From: Caenorhabditis elegans
Lineage: Eukaryota > Nematoda > Chromadorea > Rhabditida > Rhabditidae
Assembly: GCF_000002985.6 (NCBI RefSeq)
Contig: NC_003280.10
Span: 9,978,501-10,042,500 of the forward strand
Direction: 5' to 3'
Length of the DNA stretch: 64,000 nt
Of the stretch, positions 37,301 to 49,363 are shown piece after piece. Each line of letters begins with the position of its first letter. Within the stretch, counting starts at the first letter, position 1. The translations under genes were made by a program, and so were the position numbers. The notes under the pieces were generated by a model that was given only the letters and a program-made list of their open reading frames with translations, did no database searches and was not told the DNA's origin.

Positions 37301-37383
37301 TTATCCTCTGTGTTCTTAGCGAACGGAATAAGATTCTTCGCTGAGCTGAAGGCCGATGAGAAGAATGATGACGAATCGGCCAT
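31393..37383 (-). CDS. lec-2: Galectin LEC-2 with giant acidic repeat N-terminus, about 1,245 residues
   Basis: Exons on minus: 37383-36963, 36911-34480, 32833-32765, about 32442-32354, 32286-31959, 31905-31744, 31698-31576 and 31506-31393 (the 32354 edge is within one base). If the 51-nt segment 36912-36962 is not spliced, the frame still holds (1,262 residues). The first ~950 residues are Ala/Glu/Pro/Ser/Val-rich. They contain about 13 copies of an IEAVHVASTESAPA-like motif spaced by EEHKDEA-type linkers, and two GVLADGTQI motifs. The C-terminal ~290 residues are a two-domain galectin closely similar to LEC-3. Domain 2 has HLNAR and WGNEER; domain 1 has HVSVR (Asn replaced by Ser) and WGKEER. 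An internal ATG at 32785 (MAHESAF) gives a short galectin like LEC-3. There is no signal peptide. A poly(A) signal lies near 31116 (TTTATT on plus). Confidence 0.93.
32785..32785 (-). promoter_or_regulatory. lec-2: Likely start codon of short lec-2 isoform
   Basis: The ATG at 32785 (minus), in exon 32833-32765, begins MAHESAF, parallel to MAEPKSF of LEC-3. About 1.6 kb of non-coding DNA lies between this exon and the giant exon, leaving room for an internal promoter. Inferred from structure only. Confidence 0.45.
32834..34479. other. lec-2 intron of 1.6 kb
   Basis: Non-coding between the giant repeat exon and the galectin exons. The short open frames here are AT-rich and have no matching splice signals. 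It is a plausible place for the promoter of a galectin-only isoform. Confidence 0.55.
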
Positions 37384-40300
37384 GATTAGCACAAAAAGTC
37401 AACGAAATGAGAAGAGGTTGTAGAAAATAGCAGGGAAATACAAGACACACACCTCTTTGCAGGCTTGGAGTGTGTCGGAATGAGTCTGAAAGTGCACACC
37501 AGGCCAATCTCAACGAAGGAGGCACTCTCGTTCTCTACTCGTCTCTCTCGAGCCAGCACTATTTCAACATTGTGATGATGGGAGTGGCCTAGGATGGGCG
37601 TGGCGTAGGTTCGGAAGGGTTTGAGAGGTTTTGAGGCGCCGCGCCAAAGAGACGCATACAGGTGTACGAGTATTGACTGATCTGCACGCGCACCGCGCTG
37701 CTGCCTGAGGACGCCTCTATCTTCCCCTCTCTTCATTTGTCGTTCCATTCGTTTCTGCCAAATGAACTGGGGGCACAAAAAAAGAAACACGGGGCGCCGC
37801 GCACGCGTGTGCCGTCTGCAAAAAAACGGCTGGCAATTCGGGAAATAGTGTGAGACAACAAGATACAGCTAGACGAAACTGATATGGGTAGAGATACAGA
37901 GAGATAGAAGAGAAAGGAGGTGAAGCCCGGGGGAAGCCGATGTGCGGCAAACAGAAAGAGTGCAATGCAACCCACCAGATTTGGAGATTTGGTAAGAGAG
38001 CCTGCTGATTTTTCAGGTGTCCAAGTGACGCACGTCAGACTCACCATAAGAACTCTAGAATTTGAAGAAGAAAATATTCGTTGCAAAATATTCCGGAACA
38101 TTTGTTAGTCGTTCGTATGATAGAGAGAAAAGAAGGGGAAACTATGAAATTTCTGATTTGAATGTACACTTGATTTGCATAATGGTGTAACAATGAAATC
38201 TGAATTTTCTTCAAAAAGAATGAGAGTTAGTGCACAAAATTAGAGAGAGCTACTCATGAAAAGAAGCTCATCGTGAATTAGGTCTGGATATCTGGATATA
38301 GAAGAATTCAATTCAAAATCTAGGTATACAATGTCTCCTCAATTTTTTATGCCGTGGCATCGTTTATCCCCAATTTTTTATCCGCATTTCCTGCTGGCAA
38401 GTCTAAATCCCCCTTCATGTAAATCATGTATTTCCGGTGTTTCCTGAAGAACGGGGCTCTCAACGGAAAGGATTATATATGTTACATGATCTTGAACAAG
38501 GGAAATGTCTATTGATCTATGTATTGTTTGAATCGAATGCACTCGTATTTTGATGTGTCATTTTCAAATTTTGAATGTTTACACGACGCAATCAGCTGGT
38601 GCTGGCTTCCGGGGTGATAAGAGGTTCGTGGTCTTCCCCCTCCTGATGTCAATAAAATTGGATGCCAAATCACATGCTCATGTGGTTTTTTGCCTATTAA
38701 TTTTTACATTCCGAACTTTTGCAGGAGGGAGTCACACACACGTCGTATGATCCGAAGTTACACAATCGACGGTCCGTACAAACAATTATCAGATGCTCCT
38801 ATAGGCGCCCACCCATCGGCCGCCACTACTCTAATGTTGACCTTTCGTCAGTCAGGAGCTCTCCCCTCTAACAATTGAACACTAATACAAATAAAATGAA
38901 GGTAAATGTAATTAGAACTTGATAAAGTTGCACTGTCAATATTAGAAGGTTTAAAGAAAGTTTTACTTCAGACTTACTTTTGTCTTCCATGACTTTTCTT
39001 GGGTTTTGCTTTCATGAAATAGTGAGCGAATACGGTAGGACTTTCGGAAAAATTGATTCATAATGTTGGATCATCAAATCAAATGATACTCATTTGATCA
39101 AGAACCCGCGAGACTTAACTTATACTAACTATTTACCCATCTGTCATGTGACTGTGCCAGTATTTATTTATAAATTTCTGTATGCATTCCACAGGACAAC
39201 CTGAACACTTCCTATCTTCTCTTATCCATTTTCTCTCTGATTTCACTTTTCAATGGGGGTTATGACAGAACTGAACACACCACATGTTTCGTTTTTAGAA
39301 AAAAAAAGTTTGCAGCATGAAATGGGTGAAAAAAGGCGGAAACATTCTCATGAAATAGTTTAGTTTACATCGTTGTTTCGACGCCTCGGATTTCAAGATG
39401 TGCTTGGTTTGAAGCGGGCCAAAGATGAGAAGAGTGGGTGATGATGATGAACATGTGGTGGTAATGAAATGGGAGAAAAAAAAAGCTTAAAGTGAAAATG
39501 AGGAGGACGACATGAGAGAAGAGCCACTTTTTTCTTGAAATTTGAAAGAAAGTTTCACAAAGTAATATGACAGGAGAGTTCGTGAGAAGGATGTGGAGGG
39601 GAGTAAAGAGCTAAAAATACAAACTGTTCTTGAATTTCGTACAGATCTGAATACATGAAAAGTCTTTTCTTGAGTTTAAGAGAACACAACATGTTGTGAA
39701 TCTTGTTCAAGGGATCCATTTTACCGCAATGTTATTCATTTCTCGATTTTAATCGTGATGGATCAAGAGTCTTCAGCTATACCATGCCTCTGTCAGTCTG
39801 GTAGGCCTTTTTGCGCCTACCCAGGCCTTAGATACTTCTATCTACCCTGAACACCCGCTCCCAACCAACTTCCCGAAACATCATTCTTACTTCGATTCCT
39901 TACTTGGCACCTGCTCTTTTCCATATTTGCCTTTCAATATATTATAACCTTTTTCTCTCCAACACCTGCGCACTAATTTCTTTCAAATATTATTTTAATG
40001 TTCAAAATTCACAATTCAAAGAACTATACCATATTCTATAAATGTGTCTTGGTGCAACTACAACAATCGTCCGAGTACAGAGCAGGAGCCTCCAGTTTTT
40101 CTTCCTGCTTCTCTGGTTCAAAACTCATGACCTTTGGCTAAATATTTGCACAATCATCATCCTGAATCTCCCAAAACTTTCCAATCACACACCTTTAACC
40201 CACACAGATGATGTTCACTTTGGAGGGAAACAGATCTAAATTGTTCAAAAATCAAATTTACTTTTATTTATATACATGTATGTGTGTGCGTTAGTGTCTA

Positions 40301-40490
40301 TATTTACTTGTCACCTGCAGATACTTATGAGGGATCATCCATTTAGGTATGGTTAAACGAAAGTCTGTCTGTGCGTTTGTTTGTCCGAATTGTTTAGCCT
40401 ACTAGGCCAGGTCATCTTGTAGGTACATAAACATACCTACCTGGCACGTGCCTACTAAACATTGTTAAAGTTTTAAATTACACTTATAAG

Positions 40491-40865
40491 TAACTTCCTG
40501 CCACACTTTGGCAACTTATTTAGTGCCACTAAAATAAGTTGCCGAATTGCTGGCAGGAAGTTGCCGAGTTGTTGGCAGGAAGTTGCCGCGTAGTGGCAGC
40601 AAGTGGGAAAAAACGCTCCTCGGCATTCAGAGGCAACTTTCTGCCATTTTATGGCAACTTTCTGCCAAACTTTGATTACTTGCAACTTCCTGCCAAACTT
40701 TTGCACATTCCTGCCAACATTTAGATGTTGCTGAGCGTTTTTTCCCACTTGCTGCCACTACGTGACAACTTCCTGCCAACAACTCGGCAACTTCCTGCCA
40801 GCAATTCGGCAACTTATTTTAGTGGCACTAAATAAGCTGCCAAAGTGTGGCAGGAAGTTGCCTTT
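40491..40865. repeat. Foldback element built from GGCAGGAAGTTGCC-type units
   Basis: The left part (40491-40620) and right part (about 40735-40865) are inverted copies: TTTGGCAACTTATTTAGTGCC on the left is answered by GGCACTAAATAAGCTGCC on the right. Within each arm the 14-mer GGCAGGAAGTTGCC or its complement recurs at short spacing, and GTGGGAAAAAACGC is mirrored by GCGTTTTTTCCCAC. No coding sequence is evident and I did not find clear target duplications. Confidence 0.8.
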
Positions 40866-41910
40866 GAATGCCGAGTAAGTAAGGAAAGTAAGGAAAATCA
40901 AGAACCCCATAATCTTAAGCTGTACAGTAGGCACGTAGGTAGGCTGGCTTCATCTTTTTTCAAAAAATATGCTGTATGTGCTTTTAATGGTAAATGTGTG
41001 TTTGCCATTGTCAAGCAAACTTGGTGAAAAAAGGGAAAACCGTTAATCCGTTTAGATTGTTCAATTGTGGTTTTTTTTTGGAAAGTTGTGAAATTATGTC
41101 ATGACCGTCATCATCATGAACATCTCTTTATGTCGTCACCTTTCATCTTTCTCAATTTCAAACATTTCATTCAGTTAGGGGGATCGAATTATTTGTCTAG
41201 CTGTACTGCTACCTTTCTACCAGGGAGTTCTTTTCGATGATAAAAAAAGTGTCTTTCTACATCTGACTCGTGAGTCTCATGACATGACACGGTCAGTAAA
41301 ACCACAAAACCTTACAAAAAAGGGCGAAAATCGAGTGTTATTTATCATCTACCACGGGTCATATGGTCGGTTTTTCTTTGACATTCCAGCAGAAACAACC
41401 TCAGCCAAACAAAAAAAAATAAAAATTTACACTAGCTGTCCCGAGAGAAAGGTTATATTTGGAGAAACGATAAGAACCCAAACGGAACGTGACAATGTTT
41501 CATTTGATTTAATTCGGAGTGATAGGTAGTTTTTTGGTGGAATTCCAAATTCGATAGACAATACTGAACAACATTTGAAATTTATGTCAGATTTCGAGAC
41601 AGTGGGAACAATGATTTATGGTATAGTTGATATAGAGAATGTCAAAATGCCGACAAAATAATTGTAGTTTAAAGGGATTGACAATACGGTGTAGCTGAAG
41701 TTTCCATTTTTTGAAAGCCAAAAAGGCATGAAATTAAAACAGCTTCGACCTTGTACAATTACCTAAAATAACGTCGAAACTCTGCAGATTACAGGTATGT
41801 ATGAATTAATTTGGAAGGTGGGCACACGTTCCGGTCGCCTAAAAGGTAGGGATGTTTCTGCAGGGATGAAACTGAAACTGATTTTATGAGATTTCAGATT
41901 CATCACCAAT

Positions 41911-42359
41911 CAGGGCTGAGCAGCCGCCCAAAAAAATCGGCGATCGGCGATTGCCGATCGCGGAAACTTTTTTTTTTTCGGCGATCGGCGATCACAAATT
42001 GCCAAAAAAAAAATCGGCGATCGCCGATTGCCGATTGCCGATCAGTGTGCGTCTAATTTTTTTCAATTTTAAAATCCTAATTTTAAGAGCTCTTTCAAAT
42101 AATTTTTATAAAAACAGGAATATTAGGCAACGAAAAGCACTCCTTGATACCTTAAAATTCGAAAAGTAGTGAAAAATAGTCCGAAAATATACCTTTTTCC
42201 TTCTTCAGAGGGGTCTATCTTGGACTATAAAATTTCATCGGCGATCGCCGATCGCCGACCCGTTTTTTCCTTTCGGCGATCGGCGATCGCCGATCGCCGA
42301 GTTCTATTTTTCTTATCGGCAATCGGCGATCGCCGATCGCCGATTGCCGCTCACCCCTG
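41911..42359. mobile_element. hAT-type MITE, 449 bp, with GCGATCGGC arrays
   Basis: The termini are CAGGGCTGAGC (41911) and GCTCACCCCTG (ending 42359), imperfect inverted repeats. The 8-bp duplication TCACCAAT lies on both sides (41903-41910 and 42360-42367). Subterminal parts are arrays of CGGCGATC/GATCGCCG units in both orientations, giving strong foldback potential around an AT-rich centre with no coding frame. Confidence 0.85.
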
Positions 42360-44214
42360 TCACCAATCTCATAATACCATGTTGCAAAAGTTCCTACTTG
42401 CTTCATCCCACTATTTACACATATATCCATCAAAAAATCCCCCATTGTTATAGGTTACGTACACACGTCAGTTTGTACAGCTTGCTAGAACAGAAGAATG
42501 GAACTGTTGCGAAAGTTGAACGAAAATTCCCGGTCCGGGATGTTTTTTTTTTTCGAAACATATGATGTATGCATTCTGTAATTTTAAAAATGTTTCAAAA
42601 TGTTTGGTGAACCAAATAGAAATTATTATTCAATGAATCATATGACAATTGTTTTCTTAAATTCGTTTTTCTTGTTTATATGATTCAGTTACGTTTTTGA
42701 TAGACCATTCACCAAACATTTTTCAACCAAAAAAATTATACAGGGTTTGAAACAAAGTATTGCAAATTTTAGAAGTTTGACTGGCGCCTCTGGTTTGCAA
42801 ACACCTCAAACTATCAATCTATGTTTTTTCCTTATCTTTCTTGTGCTCAACCGTTCTCAACCAAGAACACACAAACTTTTTTGTCTCTTATCCCCCGCAG
42901 TTGCAGCTCACAGTCTATGTACACCCAAATGATTGTATTACGTGGAAAAGGATGGAGATAGAAATGAAGGTTTCGAGTAATTTTTGATATAAACCGGAGA
43001 ACTATTTACTCTTTGGAAAATGTGTTCTTGTAATAATTGAGAGTTTTGGCAAATAGTTCGATCTGTTCGATTTTTGGGAAAATAATTTTAAAAATTAGAA
43101 AACGGGAAATTTACATGACTTCAAAAGTATATGGAAATTAAAAAAAAATGTGCACAATAACAACAATAACAAAACTACAAACAAACAAGAAAAGAAGGGC
43201 ATTTTCGGGTGACTAGTGACGATTTTGGGGGTGAAAATTTCACGAGTTGGCACGCAATTTGCGGAAATTCTGGGCTCAGTGAGCAAGAAGCATTGGGTGT
43301 TGAAGAAAAACGATAAAGGCGAAGAAAGACGAGAAGACGGAGAAGAGAAGAAGGCAATGAAATTTGGAATTTCGGGAGAAAAAAGAAAACAAGAACAAAG
43401 TGGCATAGCTGGAAAATTTGAAAGTTGGGATGAGCGAGAAGAACTCGACTAACGAGGTTTTTAAGAAGGAAATTGAAACAAAAGAAAAACGGGTGAGTTG
43501 AAGAAGCAAAATTTGATTGAATTTCAAAGGAATCAAATGTCCAGTGCAATGCATATATGAGCAGAGCTCTTGAATTTTTATTTTTTTTGGAGCTCGGATC
43601 AAGTGGAGAATTGAATAACAGGAGTTATAGCTAAAAGTGGAATTTGAAAATTAAAGAATAACTAGTGAAATTTCGAAGTAACTGAAGCTTGCATTTTGGC
43701 TAACTTTCAGCTGTTAAACTGATTTCAACCCAATTTTTTATAATTTTTATATACTAATTTCACCTATTGAAATAATTATTTTTACTTTTTATGGCAGTGA
43801 AAATTTAAAAAAAAAGTCCTAAATGTAGTAGCTCAAATATTAAATTCTGAATAGTTCCCAAGAAATTCAAACAGTACAAATTCACTACAAAATGTTCTGC
43901 CAATTTGGACAGAAATTTTAATTTTCTGCTGGCCGTCATATTTTTCACATCAAATATAAAAATATCGTAAAGCTTCATAAAAATTTCGTAAAGCTGTACA
44001 AAATAAAGGACCAAATCGGACATGTTAGCTTTTAAAAAATTCTGAGGTCAGATGGTTATCAATTTTTGACAAGATTTCATATTTATAAGCCTGACTATAA
44101 AGACTAGGGCGGCGGAGCCGCGCCAGCCCTTCGGGTATTGGGTGTGCCCGAAAAAATGGGGTCGCTACGACCAAAACTGACTGAGTTATGGTCATTTGAA
44201 GTTTAGATCGTTCT

Positions 44215-45770
44215 TGGATCTTTATTAATTGTTTTCGGGCCTGCGGCCGTCAACCTGACTTATTGGGCTCAGAATAGGCTTGACAGTTGCTCAACACTTC
44301 TTCGTGTATTGCCTGTTCCGCTGAGAATGTGGTTAGAAGTTCCCTACAGTTTTAATGAGTGTTCGGGCCGGCGACCTTCAAATCTGGTTGGTAGGCTTGA
44401 GCGAATAACAATATACTTGGAATAGGTTTAAAGCTGGCCCACAGTTTCCAAGAGAGTTCGGGCCTGCGGCCCTCAAACCTGGTTGGTAGGCTTGAGCGAA
44501 TAACAATATACTTGGAATAGGATTAAAGCTGGCCCACAGTTTCAAAGAGTGTTCGGGCCTGCGGCCCTCTAACCTGGTTGGTAGGCTTGAGTGTACAACA
44601 GCATGCTTGAAATAAGATTATAACCAGCTCACAGTTTCCAAGAGTGTTTGGGCCTGCGGCCCTCAAACCTGGTTGGTAGGCTTAAGCGAATAACAATCTG
44701 CTTGGAATAGGATTAAAGCCAGCCCAGTTTCCAAGAGTATTTGGGCCTGCGGCCCTCAAACCTGGTTGGTACGCCTGAGCGAATAACAATCTGCTTTGAA
44801 TTGGTTTAAAGCTGGCCCACAGTTTCCAAGAGTGTTCGGGCCTGCGGCCCTCAAACCTGGTTGGTAGGCTTGAGCGAATAACAATCTGCTTGGAATAGGA
44901 TTAAAGCCAGCCCAGTTTCCAAGAGTATTTGGGCCTGCGGCCCTCAAACCTGGTTGGTAGGCTTGAGCGAATAACAATCTGCTTGGAACAGGATTAAAGC
45001 TGGCCCACAGTTTCCAAGAGTGTTCGGGCCTGCGGCCCTCAAACCTGGTTGGTAGGCTTAAGCGAATAACAATCTGCTTGGAATAGGATTAAAGCCAGCC
45101 CAGTTTCCAAGAGTATTTGGGCCTGCGGCCCTCAAACCTGGTTGGTAGGCTTGAGCGAATAACAATCTGCTTGGAACAGGATTAAAGCTGGCCCACAGTT
45201 TCCAAGAGTGTTCGGGCCTGCGGCCCTCAAACCTGGTTGGTAGGCTTAAGCGAATAACAATCTGCTTGGAATAGGATTAAAGCCAGCCCAGTTTCCAAGA
45301 GTATTTGGGCCTGCGGCCCTCAAACCTGGTTGGTAGGCTTGAGCGAATAACAATCTGCTTGGAACAGGATTAAAGCTGGCCCACAGTTTCCAAGAGTGTT
45401 CGGGCCTGCGGCCCTCAAACCTGGTTGGTAGGCTTGAGCGAATAACAATCTGCTTGGAATAGGATTAAAGCCAGCCCAGTTTCCAAGAGTATTTGGGCCT
45501 GCGGCCCTCAAACCTGGTTGGTACGCTTGAGCGAATAACAATCTGCTTTGAATAGGATTAAAGCCAGCCCAGTTTCCAAGAGTATTTGGGCCTGCGGCCC
45601 TCAAACCTGGCTGGTAGGCTTGAGAAAATAACAATCTGCTTTGAATAGGTTTAAAGCTGGCCCACAGTTTCCAAGATTGTTCCCTCAAACCTGGTTGTTG
45701 GCTTAGAATAGGCTTAACGAATGTCCAACAATTGGGCCCTAATTGGGCCTGTGGCCCTCAGCCTGAATTA
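44215..45770. repeat. Minisatellite, ~95-bp unit, about 14-16 copies
   Basis: A unit beginning GGGCCTGCGGCCCTCAAACC repeats about every 92-97 bases. Two variants (GCTGGCCCACAGTTTCC...GTGTTCGGG and GCCAGCCCAGTTTCC...GTATTTGGG) alternate from about 44.7 to 45.5 kb, giving a dimeric period near 188 bp. Flanking copies at both ends are more diverged. Open frames read through parts of it on minus, but they merely follow the repeat. Confidence 0.92.
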
Positions 45771-48149
45771 TTGAGCTAAGAATAAGAACAGTTGTCCAAA
45801 GCTTCTACTTGTACTCCTTTTCAATTACAAAAAAATTTTTGAAAACTATTAAAATAATATAATTCTCTTCGCGTGATAAATAAGAAATGAAAAATTGCCA
45901 CAAAACAGAGGGAGAGAGAGAGTGGAGAGAGAGTTTTTCACGTATTACATATTTTTGTTCATCTTTTTAGTTTTTCGAAAACTTTAATGATGGCCTACAT
46001 TTTCGAAATTGGGTCAATCAGCTTTATTTTAGCTTCAAAAAATCGGGCTCATCGAGAGCTACAAAAAAGTTCCGGATTTGAAATTGATTGGAGCAAAGCC
46101 CGAGGTGCAACAGTCCGAAAAGTGGTTTTTCGCCAGTACTTGAACACCCACCAAAATGAGGTACCTTCACTTTTCCGGCTCCCATGGGCTCCGCGAGCAA
46201 AATCATGATACCCCGATTAGATGACCATACACGGCAATATTTTTGGAATCGAGAGAAACAAAAAAAAATTGAAAATTGACCTGGTGAAACCACTTTTATA
46301 ATTGCTCAAAAAAGCGTCAGCAATATTTTTAAATTTTTGGGACATTTTTCCGGGACATTTTAAATTTTCAAAAACGACCACCTTGGCAAGGTCGCTATTT
46401 AAGAGGAAAAGTGCAGACTTGCCTAAACCTTTTAAAAATCGGAAAATAAGAAAAATAAGTAAAAAAAAAAAGTAAAATTGCAACAAGAAAACAACATCAA
46501 AAACTTGAGAGTGAATCAAGTGCGTTTCTTTTTCTAATACTCACTGAAGACACCCTATGAATACTCATACTTCTCTTTCAATCTGGCTCGTCTTCATCTG
46601 CTGCCATGTTGTGATGTTTCGTGTGCTCCTCCTTTACTGCAAAGAGCCCACACAGAAAATTCGCGCGAATAGTGTGGCATTGTGAGAGACGTAGACAAAA
46701 TCATAGAGCAGAGAACTCGATGTGCCGTAGGAAATCTAGAGGGTATCCGTGGGTTTGTTGGCGGCAAATGATCGGACATGTTTCGATTGATTGGGCAATC
46801 AGTTGTTGTCATTGTTCGCGGGGTTCAACTACCTGAGAACCCTGTCAACTAGGACAAAAGGACATTAGGAAGATTGATTGAGGATTTTCGAATGATGATA
46901 ACATTGTTGAGGGTGTTCTGGAGAAGCTCAGAAAGTCGAGACTTGAGAGCAAGGATTGTGGTGTCATATTCCACAAATTTGTATTTCTCACAGACGATTT
47001 ATTACACCAATCTTGTGGTCTCACTGCATCAAGCAAGTTTTGCCATTTGGACCAAGAAAAAATGGAGAGTTATTGAATACTGGGATAGCTATATAATCTC
47101 CTAATTGAGAAATATTTAGAAAACTATTTTTACGGTAAGTTTTGAAAAGGTTATGAATACTATCAGAAGCGGCATGGACAAAAAATTATTCAATTTCAGG
47201 AACAAAAAAGTTCGGAAGGCTTAATGACGGCAAATGTACACTGAAGGAAGAAGGGCGCTCCCGTGATGCCGTCGGAAAAGAAAACTGTGAATCTTCTGAA
47301 TCTGAATTTTTGAACATTTTTGTATGGTCCTAATTATTTCACACAGCTGCCAAGCTTTACCTTGCCCAGGTGTTGCCAAACAACTTGTAATCTAATTTCT
47401 GAAAACACTCAAAGTTCAACGATTTTCATTCTTTGCTCTTATTCCCACTCAATTTTTTTCTTTTTTTTTTCTGCTTCTCACACCTCTTCAAAACGTGCAC
47501 TTTTCTGCATTTTTTCTTCGTCCAGAGCAGACACGGATACACACAGGCTTGTGTCCTCGGCAACCGGCTGCAAATTTTTGAGAGTTGAAGAAAAAATGCG
47601 TATTGAAGCAGAAAAGAGGATTAAGAATGAAGTTAAGAAGTGGGAGAGTATGAGGGGGATATGTATACATTTCTGATATGACGAAGAAGGAAGATATTTG
47701 GGGAGCACGGATTATCAAAAATTGCGGATTTTGTTTATTGGGGGATATGTAAAAGAGGGTTAGTGGATGATCAGTTATTTTTTGACGGGGAAATCTGCTT
47801 GTCATCCTTTTCAGGCAGAACTATCACAAACTAAAGACAATGCAACATCTGAGATATAGATTACTTCAGTCGGCTGCCAAAGTTTCTCAATATAATTGTT
47901 GACATTGAAATGCAGAAGAAAAGTGAAACTGAGAAAAGCGGATGACTCCAAAAACTTAAGACCCGTTTGCGTAGACTGCCCAATACCTTCATTCTATTAT
48001 AATGAGCTAGAAGCTAAAGTTTGTCCGTTTCACGACATTTTATCTCGTTGTCCATACAATGGAAGAACAGAAGTAAACATCATTGGTACACTGTGAAGTT
48101 TAAAACATTTATTTCGTAAGAAACAATCAATAGCTGCATAAATGGTTAG

Positions 48150-49363
48150 TTATCCTTTTTTAGACTTCGGTCCTCTGCTGCTCACGAGTATACTTCTGGT
48201 TGACATGTTCTTGGCGGCTGCTGCTCCGCGAGCTTGAATTTTCACTTCTCTTATGGCTGGCTTCAGGATCTCGAAGGAAACGATGAGCCGCTCGTCGACA
48301 ATCATAACTGCTGCATTGTTGTCGAATTCTCCACAGTATTTGGGTGCAGAAAAGATTGTCACGAGGCGTTTGTCGGCGAAAAATTCGTATCCATCTTGAA
48401 CAACCTGAAATTGAAAAAGGTTTAACACAAGTTATTAAGTGATATCATACCTGATGTCCTCTAGCAATGAGATCGATATTCATCTTCTCCGTGAAGTCCT
48501 TTACTACGTCGGCTCCAAAAATCTGCGAAACTCCGCGCGAGCTCTCCGCCCATCCGGTCATGTTGTTCTCTGGATCTGCCCAAAGGAGATCCATTGCAAG
48601 GGAATTGTTTGGTGGATCGAATGGACGCGTGATTTCGGCAAGCTGTGTCCAGGAAACCAATTTCTGGCTCAATCCACCATGCATGCAGAAGATTCGTCCG
48701 GAGATCATCGCGCACAATGGGAGATGGTTGAACAGATTCTGAAAAACTGAGGTTTGACAGAATACCTCAATACACTAAAGCTTACTTGGAAGTCATTGTA
48801 TAGAGCCAAAGAATATCTTCGTTTACACTCATCGTAAAACCCATATGTACGGTTGATTGAAGCACACTCGTGGTTTCCTCGGAGTATAAAAAATCTGTTT
48901 GGGTATCTGATTTTGTAGGCCATGAGGAGACATATGACTTCAAGTTGTTGGCGTCCTCGATCCACGTAGTCGCCCAGGAACAGGTAGTTTTGATCCGGCG
49001 GGAATGAGCATCTGTTGAAGATTCGAAGAAGATCAGTATACTGCCCATGAATGTCTCCACAGACCTGAAAGTACACGTATTCTGGCAGGAACTAACGAAA
49101 GAATTACTCTCTATTTTACTAACAAATTAAAAGTCAACGTACCGCAATTGGCGCCTGAACCTCAACCATTGTCGCTTGCGCTAATAGGATCTTCGTGCAT
49201 TTCTCGATGACGACATCAATATCTGCCTCATTGATGCAACGTGTTAGCGAGGGGTTAGAAGTGTCGTTGACTGAAAATTATACCATTTCAGTATGAAACT
49301 TTAAATCTGCAAAATTAATTTACCTGACAAAAGTCTATCGATAAAGCTAGGAATATTGACCAT
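48150..49363 (-). CDS. PP1-type serine/threonine phosphatase catalytic protein, 329 residues
   Basis: Removes phosphate from serine/threonine residues using two metal ions. Exons: 49363-49324, 49270-49143, 49064-48786, 48738-48451 and 48404-48150 (990 nt). All PPP-family signatures are present: GDIHG (59-63), GDYVDRG (87-93), RGNHE (118-122), HGGLS, ARGH and [10 protein letters not shown]. The spacing and KY(P/N)[19 protein letters not shown] and SAPKYC patterns place it with PP1 rather than PP2[11 protein letters not shown] differs from the strongly conserved KQSLETICLL of PP1, and the Ala- and Ser/Lys-rich tail is unlike canonical PP1. It is probably one of the diverged nematode PP1 paralogues. 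It corresponds to F52H3.6 by recall. Confidence 0.93.

Larger units (their letters stand above)
37384..48149. other. Gene-poor region upstream of lec-2
   Basis: No convincing gene in 10.8 kb. The first ~700 bp upstream of the lec-2 start is unusually GC-rich for the window (runs of GCGCC and CACGCG near 37.6-37.8 kb) and is probably the lec-2 promoter. Farther out lie the foldback at 40.5 kb, the MITE at 41.9 kb, the minisatellite at 44.2 kb and purine-rich runs at 43.2-43.5 and 45.9 kb. Short stretches near 46.6-46.85 and 47.9-48.1 kb look slightly more exon-like but lack splice partners. Confidence 0.5.

Noticed and set aside
43095..43602. Overlapping open frames on both strands
   Set aside because: A purine-rich strand avoids stops by composition; the products are low-complexity Phe/Ser or Lys/Glu runs without splice signals.
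44756..45688. Minus-strand open frames with repeated AGPNTLGN-type peptides
   Set aside because: They simply translate the 95-bp minisatellite; the period is not a multiple of three and unit variants break the frame.
44215..45770. CRISPR-like array
   Set aside because: The repeats are adjacent ~95-bp units with no unique spacers, in a eukaryotic genome.
48439..48750. Open frames on plus and other minus frames over the phosphatase exons
   Set aside because: They are shadows of the phosphatase coding exon, which carries all catalytic motifs.
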